Origin: Cupriavidus sp. AU9028
GTDB lineage: Bacteria; Pseudomonadota; Gammaproteobacteria; Burkholderiales; Burkholderiaceae
Direction of reading: 5' to 3'
Assembly: GCF_019795295.1 (NCBI RefSeq)
Contig: NZ_JAIMCG010000021.1
Coordinates: 1-64,000, forward strand
Length of the DNA stretch: 64,000 nucleotides
Below, one piece after another: positions 1 to 11,716 of the stretch; the stretch's first letter is position 1, and the number at the start of each line of letters is the position of its first letter. Below the pieces are notes generated by a model. It worked only from the letters and a program-made list of their open reading frames with translations. It ran no database searches and was not told where the DNA came from. Made by a program: the position numbers and the translations under genes.

Positions 1-154
1 ACAACCGTACGGGTTGCAAGAAAGAACGGTCCGACCCAGATCCCAGCGCTCTCCCACGGGCTTGAGGTCCCAGAGGGCAGTCGGGCTACTGAGCCGGTCC
101 AAATCCCAACCATTAAGATACAAGGGCGCTCCGGCGTGCGACAGCGAACGTCGC
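1..154. other. Edge stretch before glgP 3' end
   Basis: This stretch lies downstream of the glgP stop codon and runs off the window edge. I see no convincing gene, hairpin with a T-run or repeat in it. The short open frames here are uninterrupted only because of the high G+C content. Confidence 0.5.
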
Positions 155-2800
<2,646 letters not shown>

Positions 2801-2906
2801 GGCGGTCCTCCGGAAAACCAAGAAGGGTTGCAAGAGCCGTTCCTTGAGTGCGAGACGGCTTACCTTGCGGCAGCGGCCAAAGCCAGGTTACCGCGCTGCA
2901 ATCTTT

Positions 2907-2914
2907 GTAAAAAG
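2907..2914 (-). promoter_or_regulatory. CTTTTTAC motif upstream of glgP
   Basis: On the minus strand this reads CTTTTTAC, 107 bases before the glgP ATG. The same octamer, in the same orientation relative to the gene, occurs upstream of glgE (18541-18548) and the PfpI-family gene (20692-20699). In DNA this rich in G+C, three copies in equivalent places suggest a shared promoter element or regulator site. Its identity is unknown. Confidence 0.4.
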
Positions 2915-3086
2915 CGGCGTGGAGTTTTCAAAACGGTGCAAAGGCAGCTGCCGGATGGCTCCGCTGTCGTCCTACTCCTACAGCGCATTCCGCCGGCCCC
3001 TCGCATCAGGACCGCGCTGCCGGGGGTATGTTACGAAGCGTAGATCCTCCGGCGCCGAGCGGCGCCTCATCGTTACCTGTTCCCGC

Positions 3087-4247
3087 ATGCGCGCCTCTTC
3101 GCTCGACGGCACCGCGACTGGCACCGCCCGCAGTCGAACCGGGACGCGCGCGCCGCGCGCGGACGCCGACGGGCCCTCCGCGGCCAGGGCAGCGCGCCCG
3201 CAGGAGGGCAGGTTTGCCGATACCGTTCCCGAGGTGCCGCCGGGACTGCGCTACGTCAACGACACCGGGCCGGGCATTACCCGCAAGCTGTCGCGCGGCA
3301 AGTTCCAGTACTTCACGCCGGATGGCAAGCCGATCAAGGACCAGGAAACCATCGCCCGCATCCACGCGCTGGCGATTCCGCCCGCCTACGAGGACGTGTG
3401 GATCTGTCCGGATCCCCGTGGCCATCTGCAGGCGACCGGCCGGGATGCCCGCGGGCGCAAGCAGTACCGCTACCATCCGGCGTGGATCGCGCTGCGCGAC
3501 GAAAACAAGTACGATCGCCTGCTGACCTTCGGCCGCGCCCTGCCCAGGTTGCGCCGGCGCGCGCGCCGCGATCTGCAGCGCAGCGGCATGCCGCGCGAGA
3601 AGGTGCTCGGCGCGGTACTGTTGCTGCTGGACCAGACGCTGGTGCGGGTCGGCAGCCGCCGCTATGCCCGGCAGAACCGCACCTATGGACTGACCACGCT
3701 GCGGCGCCGCCATGTGCAGGTGCGCGGCAGCCGGCTGCGCTTCATGTTCACCGGCAAGAGCGGCGTCGAGCACGACGTCACGCTGCGCGACCGCCAGCTT
3801 GCCCGCATCGTCCGCGACTGCGCGGATCTGCCGGGCCAGCATCTGTTCAAGTACCGCGATGAGGATGGGGAAATCCGCGAAGTCGGCTCCGTGGACGTCA
3901 ACGCCTATATCCAGGAGGTCACCGGCGGCGACTTCACCGCCAAGGACTTCCGCACCTGGGCGGGCAGCGTCCATGCGCTGGCGGAGCTGCGCAAGTTGCC
4001 GGAGGCGGGCAGCGACACCGCGCGCAAGCGGGCGATCGCCTCGACCATCAAGATCGTGGCGAGGCGCCTGCGCAATACGGTGGCGGTCTGCCGCAAGTGC
4101 TACGTGCATCCGGCGGTGGTCGACGCCTATATGGAGGACCGCATGGCGGCATGCGAGGCGTGCCGGCGCGCGGCCGCCACCCTCAGTATTCACGAGACGC
4201 GGCTGCTGACGCTGCTGGAGGCGGAGAAGGCGGCCGATCCGGCCTGA
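3087..4247 (+). CDS. DNA topoisomerase IB (poxvirus-like)
   Basis: This enzyme relaxes supercoils by transient 3'-phosphotyrosyl cleavage of one strand. The 386-residue protein has the bacterial TopIB N-terminal block (LRYVNDTGPGITRK), the motif YRYHPAWIALRDENKYDRL, the catalytic arginine and lysine regions (NRTYGLTTLRRRH and GKSGVEHDV) and the nucleophile in CRKCYVHPAVVDAY (Y339). The frame is open for another 96 codons upstream, overlapping the glgP promoter, but that part resembles no family member. I chose the ATG at 3087, although no strong ribosome site precedes it. The first 45 or so residues are Arg/Ala rich and probably disordered. The gene is convergent with the receiver-domain gene at 4291. 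Confidence 0.9.
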   Translation: MRASSLDGTATGTARSRTGTRAPRADADGPSAARAARPQEGRFADTVPEVPPGLRYVNDTGPGITRKLSRGKFQYFTPDGKPIKDQETIARIHALAIPPAYEDVWICPDPRGHLQATGRDARGRKQYRYHPAWIALRDENKYDRLLTFGRALPRLRRRARRDLQRSGMPREKVLGAVLLLLDQTLVRVGSRRYARQNRTYGLTTLRRRHVQVRGSRLRFMFTGKSGVEHDVTLRDRQLARIVRDCADLPGQHLFKYRDEDGEIREVGSVDVNAYIQEVTGGDFTAKDFRTWAGSVHALAELRKLPEAGSDTARKRAIASTIKIVARRLRNTVAVCRKCYVHPAVVDAYMEDRMAACEACRRAAATLSIHETRLLTLLEAEKAADPA

Positions 4248-4290
4248 TCCGGCCAGCGTCGACGGCGCGTCATGCAACCCGTCGCGGCGG

Positions 4291-4683
4291 TCAGCGACGG
4301 CCGGGCTCCCGCCGCTCGGCACGCTGGCGCCGTTCGGCCATCGCGTCCTCGATCAGTTCGACCAGATCGTCGGGCGAACAGGGTTTGCGGCAGCAGCGGA
4401 CCACGGGGTTAGGTGGCTGCGGCACAGCGGCCAGACTGGTGTGGATGACGACCGGAGTCTCGCGCAGCGCGGTGTCGTCCATCAGCATGGCGCACAGCGC
4501 TGCACCGTCTGCGTTCGGCATCAGCCAGTCAGTGACGATGACATCCGGATGGAGGCGCCTCGCCTGTTCGAAGCCGGACAGGCCGTCCTCCGCCACCTCC
4601 ACGACGTAGCCGTGCTTGCGCAGCGCGAGGGAGACCGCGTAGGCCGAGATAGGGTCGTCTTCGACAAGCAGTAGGGTCAACAC
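4291..4683 (-). CDS. Stand-alone receiver-domain response regulator
   Basis: This is a single CheY-like receiver of about 130 residues with no output domain. It has the acidic pocket VEDDP (D9, D10), the phosphoacceptor D52 in VIVTDWLMP, the switch Thr/Ser in VVIHTS and the conserved lysine in CRKPCSPDDL. The start is uncertain. GTG at 4683 puts the first beta strand (LTLLLVEDD) at the N-terminus, as in the family, but the ribosome site is weak, and the frame stays open upstream in low-quality sequence. It follows malQ on the same strand after a 207-base gap in which I see no gene. It must act by protein-protein contact; its cognate kinase is not in the window. The C-terminus is rich in Arg and Glu. 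Confidence 0.75.
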   Translation of the reverse strand: MLTLLLVEDDPISAYAVSLALRKHGYVVEVAEDGLSGFEQARRLHPDVIVTDWLMPNADGAALCAMLMDDTALRETPVVIHTSLAAVPQPPNPVVRCCRKPCSPDDLVELIEDAMAERRQRAERREPGRR

Positions 4684-4890
4684 GGGTCTGCCTGTTCCAT
4701 CATGCGGTCGTGAGTTGGACGGTCGAATTCCAAAAGAGACGCAAGGGGCGGGCCAGCCGCCACACATGTCACTGCGGGGTTGCGGTCGCGGCCTGCTTCG
4801 AGGAATCGGCGGCGGGCAGGCCCGCTGCACGCCGGGAGAGGTGCCCGGCGCCGCGTAGCGGATTTGCAATCGAGTCTGGATTTTTCAGCG

Positions 4891-7185
4891 TCAGGGCTGC
4901 GAGCCCGGCGTCGCCTTGCCGGTGCGCAGCGCCTCGATGCGCCGGCGCACGGCCGCCTGCGAGAACAGCGTCTTGACGTCCGCCCCGAGCCGGCGGCGCC
5001 AGTTCGGGTGTTCGTCGATCGTGCCCGGCAGATTCGGCTGCTCGACTTCGCCAAGCAGATCCTCCAGCGGCACGATGCGCAGCGGGGTGGGCGCGCGGCC
5101 GACGAAGGCGAGGATGGCGGAGATGGGCGCGCGGTCCGCCGAGGGCGTTGCGCCCTTGCACAGGCCCGCTTCGCACAGCGCGGTCCATAGCGCCTCGCGG
5201 TCGGCGGCGCGTTGGGCGCGCGATGCCTGCTCGGTTTCACCGGGGCCGAGCTGGTCCAGCCGGGTACGCCAGGTGATGTCCTGACCCGACCACCAGCCGG
5301 CGATGGTAGGCAGGTCGTGCGTGGTGGTGGTCGCGATGGCGTTGGGCGGCCACTGCTGGGGCTGCAGGAAGGCGGGGGTTTCGCTGTCCTCGGCGCTGTC
5401 CTCGGCGCTGGCTTCGGCGCTACCGTCGCCGCTGCTGCCGCCGGTGTCTTTCGCGCCGGCACCGCCGTCGTTGCTGCTGGCGTCCTCGTTCTCTTCCTTC
5501 TCCGGTTCGGCGCGCTCGAACCACAGCACGTCGATCCCCATCATGCCGCGCGCCTCCATGGTCGCGTTGAATGTCTGCGGCACCGTGCCCAGGTTCTCGC
5601 CGATGATGACGGCCCGGTTGCGCCAGGATTCGAGCGCGATCAGCCGCAGCATGTCGTCCATCGGAAAGCGCAGGTAGGCGCCCGCCTGCGGCGGCGCGCC
5701 CTCGGGCACCAGCCAGACGCGCGCCATGCCGAGCGCGTGGTCGATGCGCAGTCCACCGACATGCCGCAGGTTGGCGCGCAGCATCTCGATGAATGCCTCG
5801 TAGCCGTGCCGGCGCAGGCCGCGCGGCGAGAACAGCGTGATCCCCCAGCTCTGGCCGTTGGGGTTGTAGACGTCCGGCGGCGCGCCGGCCGAGAACCCCT
5901 GCAGCATTTCTTCCTGCCGGGTCCAGGCGTGGCTGCCGGTGGGGTCGGTGCCGACCGCCAGGTCCCCGATCAGCCCGATCGCCATGCCGGCATCGCGGGC
6001 GCTGCGCTGGGCCGCGCGCAGGCCGTCGGCGGTGAGCCACTGCACGAAGATGTGGTAGCCGATCTCCTCCTCGTGCGCGCTGGCGAAGGCCGTCAATGCC
6101 GCGTCCTGTGGCGAGCGATGGGTGACCGGCCAGCGGCGCCAGTCCGCGGCCATCTGCTTTTGCGTGGCCGAGCCGGCCTGCGCCAGATGCTGCGCCTGCA
6201 GGGCCTCGAACGCGGCATGCGCAAGCAGCGGCTTGCCGCCGGCGGCGCGGAACTGGTCCAGGTCGCGCGCGGCCTCGGCCGTCAGCAGTTGCTTGCGTTC
6301 GTTCCACAGCCAGCGCAGCACCGCCTGCCGCGCCTGCGCCAGCGCGGGCCAGTCGATTTCCGCGGCGCGTTCCAGCGTCTGCAAGGTGCCGGAGAGCTTC
6401 AGCGCGGACACCGCGCGCGCCACCGCGGCATGGCCGAATACCGGCGCGGGATCGGCATACAGGCCGTTCAGGAACAGCCGGCTGGACGGCGCGTAGGGAC
6501 TGGAGCGCTCGGGGAACGCGGCAAAGCCGGCGTGCAGCGGGTTGATCGCCACGGCATCGGCGCCTTCACGGGCCGCGGCCTCGGCAAACATCGCCAGCGC
6601 GCTCAGATCGCCCAGCCCGGCCGGCATGCCGCGGCGCAGCCCGTAGAGCTGCACGGAGACGCCCCACGGGCGCCGGGCCTGCCGCTCCGCCTCGGACAGC
6701 CCAAGTTCGCGCACCGCGTCCGCCACGCCGTAGCAGCGCGGCGGCGCGACCGCCAGCGTGACGACGCTGTCGCCGATCAGCAGGCGGTGGTAGCCGGCGA
6801 TGTCGATCGGTGGCAGTTCCAGCGATCCATTGGCATCGCGCTGGGCTACGCCGTTGCGCACGCTGCCGTCTTCCAGCTCCACTCGCCACGGCTGCTCGGG
6901 ACGGGTGTGGACCAGCGGCACGCGGATCGGCTTGTTCTGGTCGGCCGTCAGCAGTGGCGGCAGCGCCATGGCGGTGTCCTCGGCCAGCAGCCTGGCGCGC
7001 GACGCCTCGCACTGGCCGATGGTCTTGCAGGGCAGCTCCAGCCGCTCCAGCACGGTGCGCAGCGACTCCTCCGGAACCGTCTGGTCACGCCCCTGCGCGT
7101 CCTGCCAATGCACGAGAAGGCCGGCGCGTTCTGCCAGCAGGTGTAGCGACGCGATGGCGGCGTCGGGGTGGGCTTGGCGGGGCAT
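4891..7185 (-). CDS. malQ: 4-alpha-glucanotransferase (amylomaltase)
   Basis: This cytoplasmic GH77 enzyme transfers maltosyl or longer units between linear glucans and releases glucose, recycling the short chains left by GlgX. The 764 residues include the N-terminal beta-rich extension typical of proteobacterial MalQ. They also include the nucleophile D482 in GGLRIDHALG, the acid/base glutamate in IIGENLGTVP and the transition-state aspartate in TTTHDLPT. The ATG at 7185 has AGGAAA upstream, and the longer open frame ahead is spurious. It is the last gene of the glgE operon, 16 bases after glgX. Unusually, a run of about 45 residues made mostly of Ser, Asp, Glu, Gly and Ala interrupts the catalytic barrel between FERAEPE and FLQPQQWP, making the protein longer than E. 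coli MalQ. Confidence 0.93.
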   Translation of the reverse strand: MPRQAHPDAAIASLHLLAERAGLLVHWQDAQGRDQTVPEESLRTVLERLELPCKTIGQCEASRARLLAEDTAMALPPLLTADQNKPIRVPLVHTRPEQPWRVELEDGSVRNGVAQRDANGSLELPPIDIAGYHRLLIGDSVVTLAVAPPRCYGVADAVRELGLSEAERQARRPWGVSVQLYGLRRGMPAGLGDLSALAMFAEAAAREGADAVAINPLHAGFAAFPERSSPYAPSSRLFLNGLYADPAPVFGHAAVARAVSALKLSGTLQTLERAAEIDWPALAQARQAVLRWLWNERKQLLTAEAARDLDQFRAAGGKPLLAHAAFEALQAQHLAQAGSATQKQMAADWRRWPVTHRSPQDAALTAFASAHEEEIGYHIFVQWLTADGLRAAQRSARDAGMAIGLIGDLAVGTDPTGSHAWTRQEEMLQGFSAGAPPDVYNPNGQSWGITLFSPRGLRRHGYEAFIEMLRANLRHVGGLRIDHALGMARVWLVPEGAPPQAGAYLRFPMDDMLRLIALESWRNRAVIIGENLGTVPQTFNATMEARGMMGIDVLWFERAEPEKEENEDASSNDGGAGAKDTGGSSGDGSAEASAEDSAEDSETPAFLQPQQWPPNAIATTTTHDLPTIAGWWSGQDITWRTRLDQLGPGETEQASRAQRAADREALWTALCEAGLCKGATPSADRAPISAILAFVGRAPTPLRIVPLEDLLGEVEQPNLPGTIDEHPNWRRRLGADVKTLFSQAAVRRRIEALRTGKATPGSQP

Positions 7186-7201
7186 GATGCGTTTCCTGGC
7201 G

Positions 7202-9322
7202 TTAGTCGTGCCGGGGCAGCGTGGCTGACAACAGGGCCAGCGCGTGCGCCTGCACGGTGTGCGTCTGCCCGTCGAGCCGGGTTTCCGGCGCTTCGGGCTG
7301 CGCGCTATCGAACAACTGCGTCCATTCCAGCACGGGTTCGGGCAGGCGAAACTCCACCGCTTCCGCGCCGGCATTCATCAGCAGCAATGAGAGATGGACC
7401 GCGCCGTCGGCACCGCGGCAGGCGCGGCGCAGCGACAGCGTGCGATCCTCGGGATTCGACCATTGTTCCGGTGTCATCGGGGTGCCTTCGGTGCAGAACC
7501 AGCCGATGTCGCGCAGGCCGGGTGCGAACTCGGTCCGGCCATGCAGGAACTGCCGCAACGAGAACAGCGGCAGCCTCGCGCGCAGAGCCAGCAGCCGGCG
7601 CATGCAGGCGATCATCGCCTGGCCGGCCTCGGTGCCGGCTTTCTCCCAGTCCAGCCAGGACATCATATTGTCCTGGCAGTAGGCGTTGTTGTTGCCAAGC
7701 TGGGTGCGCAGCCACTCGTCTCCCGCGGTCAGCATCGGCGTGCCCTGCGACAGCAGCAGCGTGGCCATCATCGCACGGGCGACGCGCAAGCGGGTAGCGA
7801 GGATTTGCGGGTCGTCGGTATCTCCTTCGACGCTGCCGTCCTCGCTCCAGTTGGCGCTGGCGTTGTCGTCGGTACCGTCGCGGTTGTCCTCGCCATTCGC
7901 TTCGTTGTGCTTGCCGGCATAGCTGACCAGGTCCCACAGCGTGAAGCCGTCGTGCGCGGTGACGAAGTTGACCGAGGCCCAGGGTTTGCGATAGCGGCGA
8001 TCGAACAGGTCCGCCGAGCCGGTCAGCCGCGCGGCCAGGTCGCCCCGCTGCCCGGCGTCCCCGCGCCAGTAGCGGCGCACCGTGTCGCGGAACTTGTCGT
8101 TCCATTCGGCGAAGCCGGGCGGATGATTGCCGACCTGATAGCCGCCCGGGCCGAGGTCCCACGGCTCGGAGATCAGCTTGACGCGCGACAGCACCGGGTC
8201 CTGCAGTACGGCGTCGAAAAAGGCCGCACCGGGATCGAAGCCGTTGCCTTCGCGGCCCAGCGTGCTGCTCAGGTCGAAGCGGAAGCCGTCCACGTGGTAG
8301 CACTCCACCCAGTACCGCAGCGAATCGAGCACCATCTGCAGCACGCGCGGGTGCGCCAGGTTCAGCGTATTGCCGCAGCCGGTGTCGTTGATGTAGTGGC
8401 GTTCCTGCCCCGGGACGAGCCGGTAGTAGCTGGCGTTGTCGATGCCGCGCCACGACAGTGTCGGCCCCATCTCGTTGCCCTCGCAGGTGTGGTTGTAGAC
8501 CACGTCGAGAATCACTTCGATACCCGCCGCGTGCAGCCGGCGGATCGCCACCTTGATCTCGTTCAGCTCGCCGGTGCTCAGATAGGCCGGCTCGGGCGCG
8601 AAGTACGACAGCGTGCTGTAGCCCCAGTAATTGCGCAGGCCGCGCTCGACCAGGAAGCGATCCTGCAGGAAGGCGTGCACCGGCAGCAACTCGATGGTGG
8701 TCACGCCCAGATGGTGCAGGTGGTCGATGAAGCGCGGGTCGGCCAGCGCCGCGAAGGTGCCGCGCTCGTGCGGCAGCAGGTCTTCGCGCAGCATCGACAG
8801 CCCGCGCAGGTGCACCTCGTAGATGACCGTCTTTTCCCACGGCACGGCCGGGGGCCGGTCATCGCCCCAGTGAAAGCTCTCGTCGACCACCACCGCCTTG
8901 GGCATCATGGGCGCGCTGTCGCGGCGATCCTGCGACAGGTCGCCCCGGGCGCTGGGCAGGCGGTATCCGAACAGCGCATCGGCCCAGCGCGGCGAGCCGG
9001 TCAGCTTGCGCGCATACGGATCCAGCAGCAGCTTGGTGGGATTGAAGCGATGGCCGTACTGCGGTTCATGCGGGCCGTGCACCCGGTAGCCGTAGAGCGT
9101 GCCGAGCGAGGCGCGCGGCAGATAGCCGTGCCAGACCTCGTTGGTGCACTCGGGCAGCGGCAGGCGCGCCAGTTCCTTGCGGCCATTCGAGGAGAACAGG
9201 CAGAGATCCACCCGCGTGGCATTGGCCGAGAAGACCGCGAAGTTGACGCCGAGCCCGTCCCAGGTCGCTCCCAGGGGATACGGTTTGCCGGGCAGCATCG
9301 TGGTGTCGGTCGGGAACGGCAA
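7202..9322 (-). CDS. glgX: Glycogen debranching enzyme
   Basis: This isoamylase-type GH13 enzyme cleaves alpha-1,6 branches, usually the short stubs left by phosphorylase. The 706-residue product starts with a CBM48 domain (about 10-100) and then a GH13 barrel. It has the VVYNHTCEG motif, the nucleophile D350 in GFRFDLSS, the acid/base Glu in LISEPWD and FVTAHDGFTL. The start is a TTG at 9322, chosen because GAGGAG sits eight bases upstream. An ATG eight codons later has no such site. It lies between glgB (93-base gap) and malQ (16-base gap) in the same operon, so debranching and chain transfer are co-expressed with synthesis. Confidence 0.94.
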   Translation of the reverse strand: MPFPTDTTMLPGKPYPLGATWDGLGVNFAVFSANATRVDLCLFSSNGRKELARLPLPECTNEVWHGYLPRASLGTLYGYRVHGPHEPQYGHRFNPTKLLLDPYARKLTGSPRWADALFGYRLPSARGDLSQDRRDSAPMMPKAVVVDESFHWGDDRPPAVPWEKTVIYEVHLRGLSMLREDLLPHERGTFAALADPRFIDHLHHLGVTTIELLPVHAFLQDRFLVERGLRNYWGYSTLSYFAPEPAYLSTGELNEIKVAIRRLHAAGIEVILDVVYNHTCEGNEMGPTLSWRGIDNASYYRLVPGQERHYINDTGCGNTLNLAHPRVLQMVLDSLRYWVECYHVDGFRFDLSSTLGREGNGFDPGAAFFDAVLQDPVLSRVKLISEPWDLGPGGYQVGNHPPGFAEWNDKFRDTVRRYWRGDAGQRGDLAARLTGSADLFDRRYRKPWASVNFVTAHDGFTLWDLVSYAGKHNEANGEDNRDGTDDNASANWSEDGSVEGDTDDPQILATRLRVARAMMATLLLSQGTPMLTAGDEWLRTQLGNNNAYCQDNMMSWLDWEKAGTEAGQAMIACMRRLLALRARLPLFSLRQFLHGRTEFAPGLRDIGWFCTEGTPMTPEQWSNPEDRTLSLRRACRGADGAVHLSLLLMNAGAEAVEFRLPEPVLEWTQLFDSAQPEAPETRLDGQTHTVQAHALALLSATLPRHD

Positions 9323-9415
9323 ATGCGGCTCTCCTCATCAAGGCGGTCTCGGACAGGAACACGGACATGTGCAGGGCAGGGGCGCGGCGCTGCCGATGCG
9401 CCGCGACCCTGAAGC

Positions 9416-11704
9416 TCATGGCTGGTAGCGCAGCAGCACCGTCGCCAGCGGTGGCAGCGTCAGCGACACCGAGGCCGGGTGGCCATGAGAAGGTTCGGGG
9501 CGCGCGTAGACGTTGCCGCCATTGCCCAGGTTGCTGCCGCCATAGCACTCCGCGTCGGTATTCAGGCACTCCTCCCAGCGGCCCGCGAACGGCACGCCGA
9601 GCCGGTAGTCGTAGCGCGGCACCGGCGTCATGTTGACCACCGCCAGCACCACTTCCGTGCTGCCCGGGCCGGCCTGGCGCAAGTAGGCGAACACGCTGTT
9701 CTGCTGGTCGTCGCCCACCACCCAGCTGAACCCTTCCGGCCGGTGGTCCATCGCGTGCAGCGCCGGCAAGCCGGCGTACAGCCGGTTCAGGTCTCGTACC
9801 AGGTGCTGCATGCCGCGATGCGACGGGTGGTCCAGCAGTGCCCAGTCCAGCTGGCTCTCGTGGTTCCACTCCAGCCATTGCGCCAGCTCGCAACCCATGA
9901 ACAGCAGCTTCTTGCCGGGATGGCTCCACATGAAGCCGAAGTACGCGCGCAGGTTGGCCAGCTTCTGCCAGTGGTCCCCGGGCATCTTGTTGACCAGCGA
10001 GCCCTTGCCGTGCACCACTTCGTCGTGCGACAGCGGCAGCACGAACGCCTCGGACCACGCATAGACCAGGCCGAAGGTCAGGTCGTGGTGATGCCACGGA
10101 CGGTGGATCGGCTCGTAGGACAGATAGCGCAGGGTGTCGTGCATCCACCCCATGTTCCACTTGAAGGTGAAGCCCAGGCCGCCGCTCTGGACCGAGCCCG
10201 TCACCGCCGGCCAGGCGGTCGACTCCTCGGCGATGGTCATCGCGCCGGGGCATCGTTCGCGCACCACGGTATTCAGTTCGCGCAGGAAATCCACCGCTTC
10301 CAGGTTCTCGCGGCCGCCGAAGCGGTTCGGAATCCATTGCCCGGCCTGGCGGCTGTAGTCCCGGTAGAGCATCGAGGCCACCGCATCGACGCGCAGGGCA
10401 TCGATGTGGTACTCGCGCAGCCAGTGCAGGGCGCTTGCCAGCAGGAAGCCGCGCACTTCGTTGCGGCCCATGTTGTAGATCAGCGTGTTCCAGTCCTGGT
10501 GGAAGCCCTCGCGCGGATCCTCGTGCTCGTACAGCGCGCTGCCGTCAAAGCGCGCCAGTCCGTGCGGATCGGTAGGGAAGTGCGCCGGCACCCAGTCCAG
10601 GATTACGCCGATGCCAGCTTCATGGCAGCGGTCGACGAAGCGTGCGAACGCCTGCGGGGGGCCGAAGCGCGCGGTGGGGGCGAACAGCGACAGCGGCTGG
10701 TAGCCCCAGGAGCCGCCGAAGGGGTGCTCGGTGATCGGCAGCAGCTCGATATGGGTGAAGCCCAGCTCTTTCACATAGGGAATCAGCCGGTCGCCGAGGA
10801 TGTCCCAGCCATGCCGGTCGTCGTTCGCTTCGCGGATCCACGAGCCGGCATGGACCTCGTAGATCGACATGGGCGTGCTGTACGGGTCGGCATTGGCGCG
10901 CTGGGTCATCCAGCCCTGGTCGGTCCAGGTAAAGGGCATCGCCGATTCGCCCGGACGCGTCACCACCGACGCCGTGCCGGGCGGCAGTTCGGTCGCCAGG
11001 GCGAGCGGGTCGGCCTTGTCCGGCAGCGGATTGCCGTCGGCGTCGCTGACGTCGTACTTGTAGCGGCTGCCGGGGTGCACCCCCATCGCGGCGGGCACGA
11101 ACAGTTCCCAGACGCCGGAGCCATAGCGCAGCCGCATCGGATGGCGGGCGCGGTGCCAGCCGTTGAAGTCGCCGATCACGGCGACGCGGCTGGCGTTGGG
11201 GGCCCAGACGGCAAAGCGCACGCCCTCGACGCCGTCGACGGTCATCCACTGCGCGCCCAGGCAGCGCCCGAGCTCCAGGTGACGGCCTTCGCCGATCAGG
11301 TGCAGGTCCAGCTCGCCCAGCAGCAGGCCGAAGGCATAAGGGTCGGCGCTGATCTGCCGGGTGCCGTCGCCCCAGGTGATATCGAGGCGATAGGCGCCGG
11401 AGCCGCCGGCCTGGGGGATGACACCCGTGAAGATGCCGCCGGGGTGGGCGCAATGCATCGGTCCGAGTTCGCGGCCTTCGGCATCGACCAGCGTGGCCGA
11501 GCGTGCGCCGGGCAGGCAGGCGCGCACCACCACCCGGTCGCCTTCGTGATGGGGACCGAGCATCGAGAAGGGGTCGCGATGGCGCGCGCCGAGCAGCGCC
11601 TCGTACTGCGAGGCAAGCTGGTGAGCCTGATCGTGGCGCTGCAGGCGCGTCGCGGCGGCCTCGCGGCTGGCGCTGTCGTCGGGACTCTGAACGGATTTGA
11701 CCAT
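9416..11704 (-). CDS. glgB: 1,4-alpha-glucan branching enzyme
   Basis: GlgB creates alpha-1,6 branches on the linear glucan made by GlgE. The 762 residues show two N-terminal beta domains: one beginning [16 protein letters not shown], then CBM48 with the [20 protein letters not shown] signature. A GH13 barrel follows, with nucleophile D440 in [18 protein letters not shown], the acid/base glutamate in [10 protein letters not shown] and [12 protein letters not shown]. The ATG lies only 12 bases after the treS-mak stop, whose TGA forms part of the GAGAGG ribosome site, so translation is probably coupled. Length and domain order are those of bacterial GlgB with the extra N1 domain. Confidence 0.96.
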   Translation of the reverse strand: MVKSVQSPDDSASREAAATRLQRHDQAHQLASQYEALLGARHRDPFSMLGPHHEGDRVVVRACLPGARSATLVDAEGRELGPMHCAHPGGIFTGVIPQAGGSGAYRLDITWGDGTRQISADPYAFGLLLGELDLHLIGEGRHLELGRCLGAQWMTVDGVEGVRFAVWAPNASRVAVIGDFNGWHRARHPMRLRYGSGVWELFVPAAMGVHPGSRYKYDVSDADGNPLPDKADPLALATELPPGTASVVTRPGESAMPFTWTDQGWMTQRANADPYSTPMSIYEVHAGSWIREANDDRHGWDILGDRLIPYVKELGFTHIELLPITEHPFGGSWGYQPLSLFAPTARFGPPQAFARFVDRCHEAGIGVILDWVPAHFPTDPHGLARFDGSALYEHEDPREGFHQDWNTLIYNMGRNEVRGFLLASALHWLREYHIDALRVDAVASMLYRDYSRQAGQWIPNRFGGRENLEAVDFLRELNTVVRERCPGAMTIAEESTAWPAVTGSVQSGGLGFTFKWNMGWMHDTLRYLSYEPIHRPWHHHDLTFGLVYAWSEAFVLPLSHDEVVHGKGSLVNKMPGDHWQKLANLRAYFGFMWSHPGKKLLFMGCELAQWLEWNHESQLDWALLDHPSHRGMQHLVRDLNRLYAGLPALHAMDHRPEGFSWVVGDDQQNSVFAYLRQAGPGSTEVVLAVVNMTPVPRYDYRLGVPFAGRWEECLNTDAECYGGSNLGNGGNVYARPEPSHGHPASVSLTLPPLATVLLRYQP

Positions 11705-11716
11705 GATCGTTGCCTC

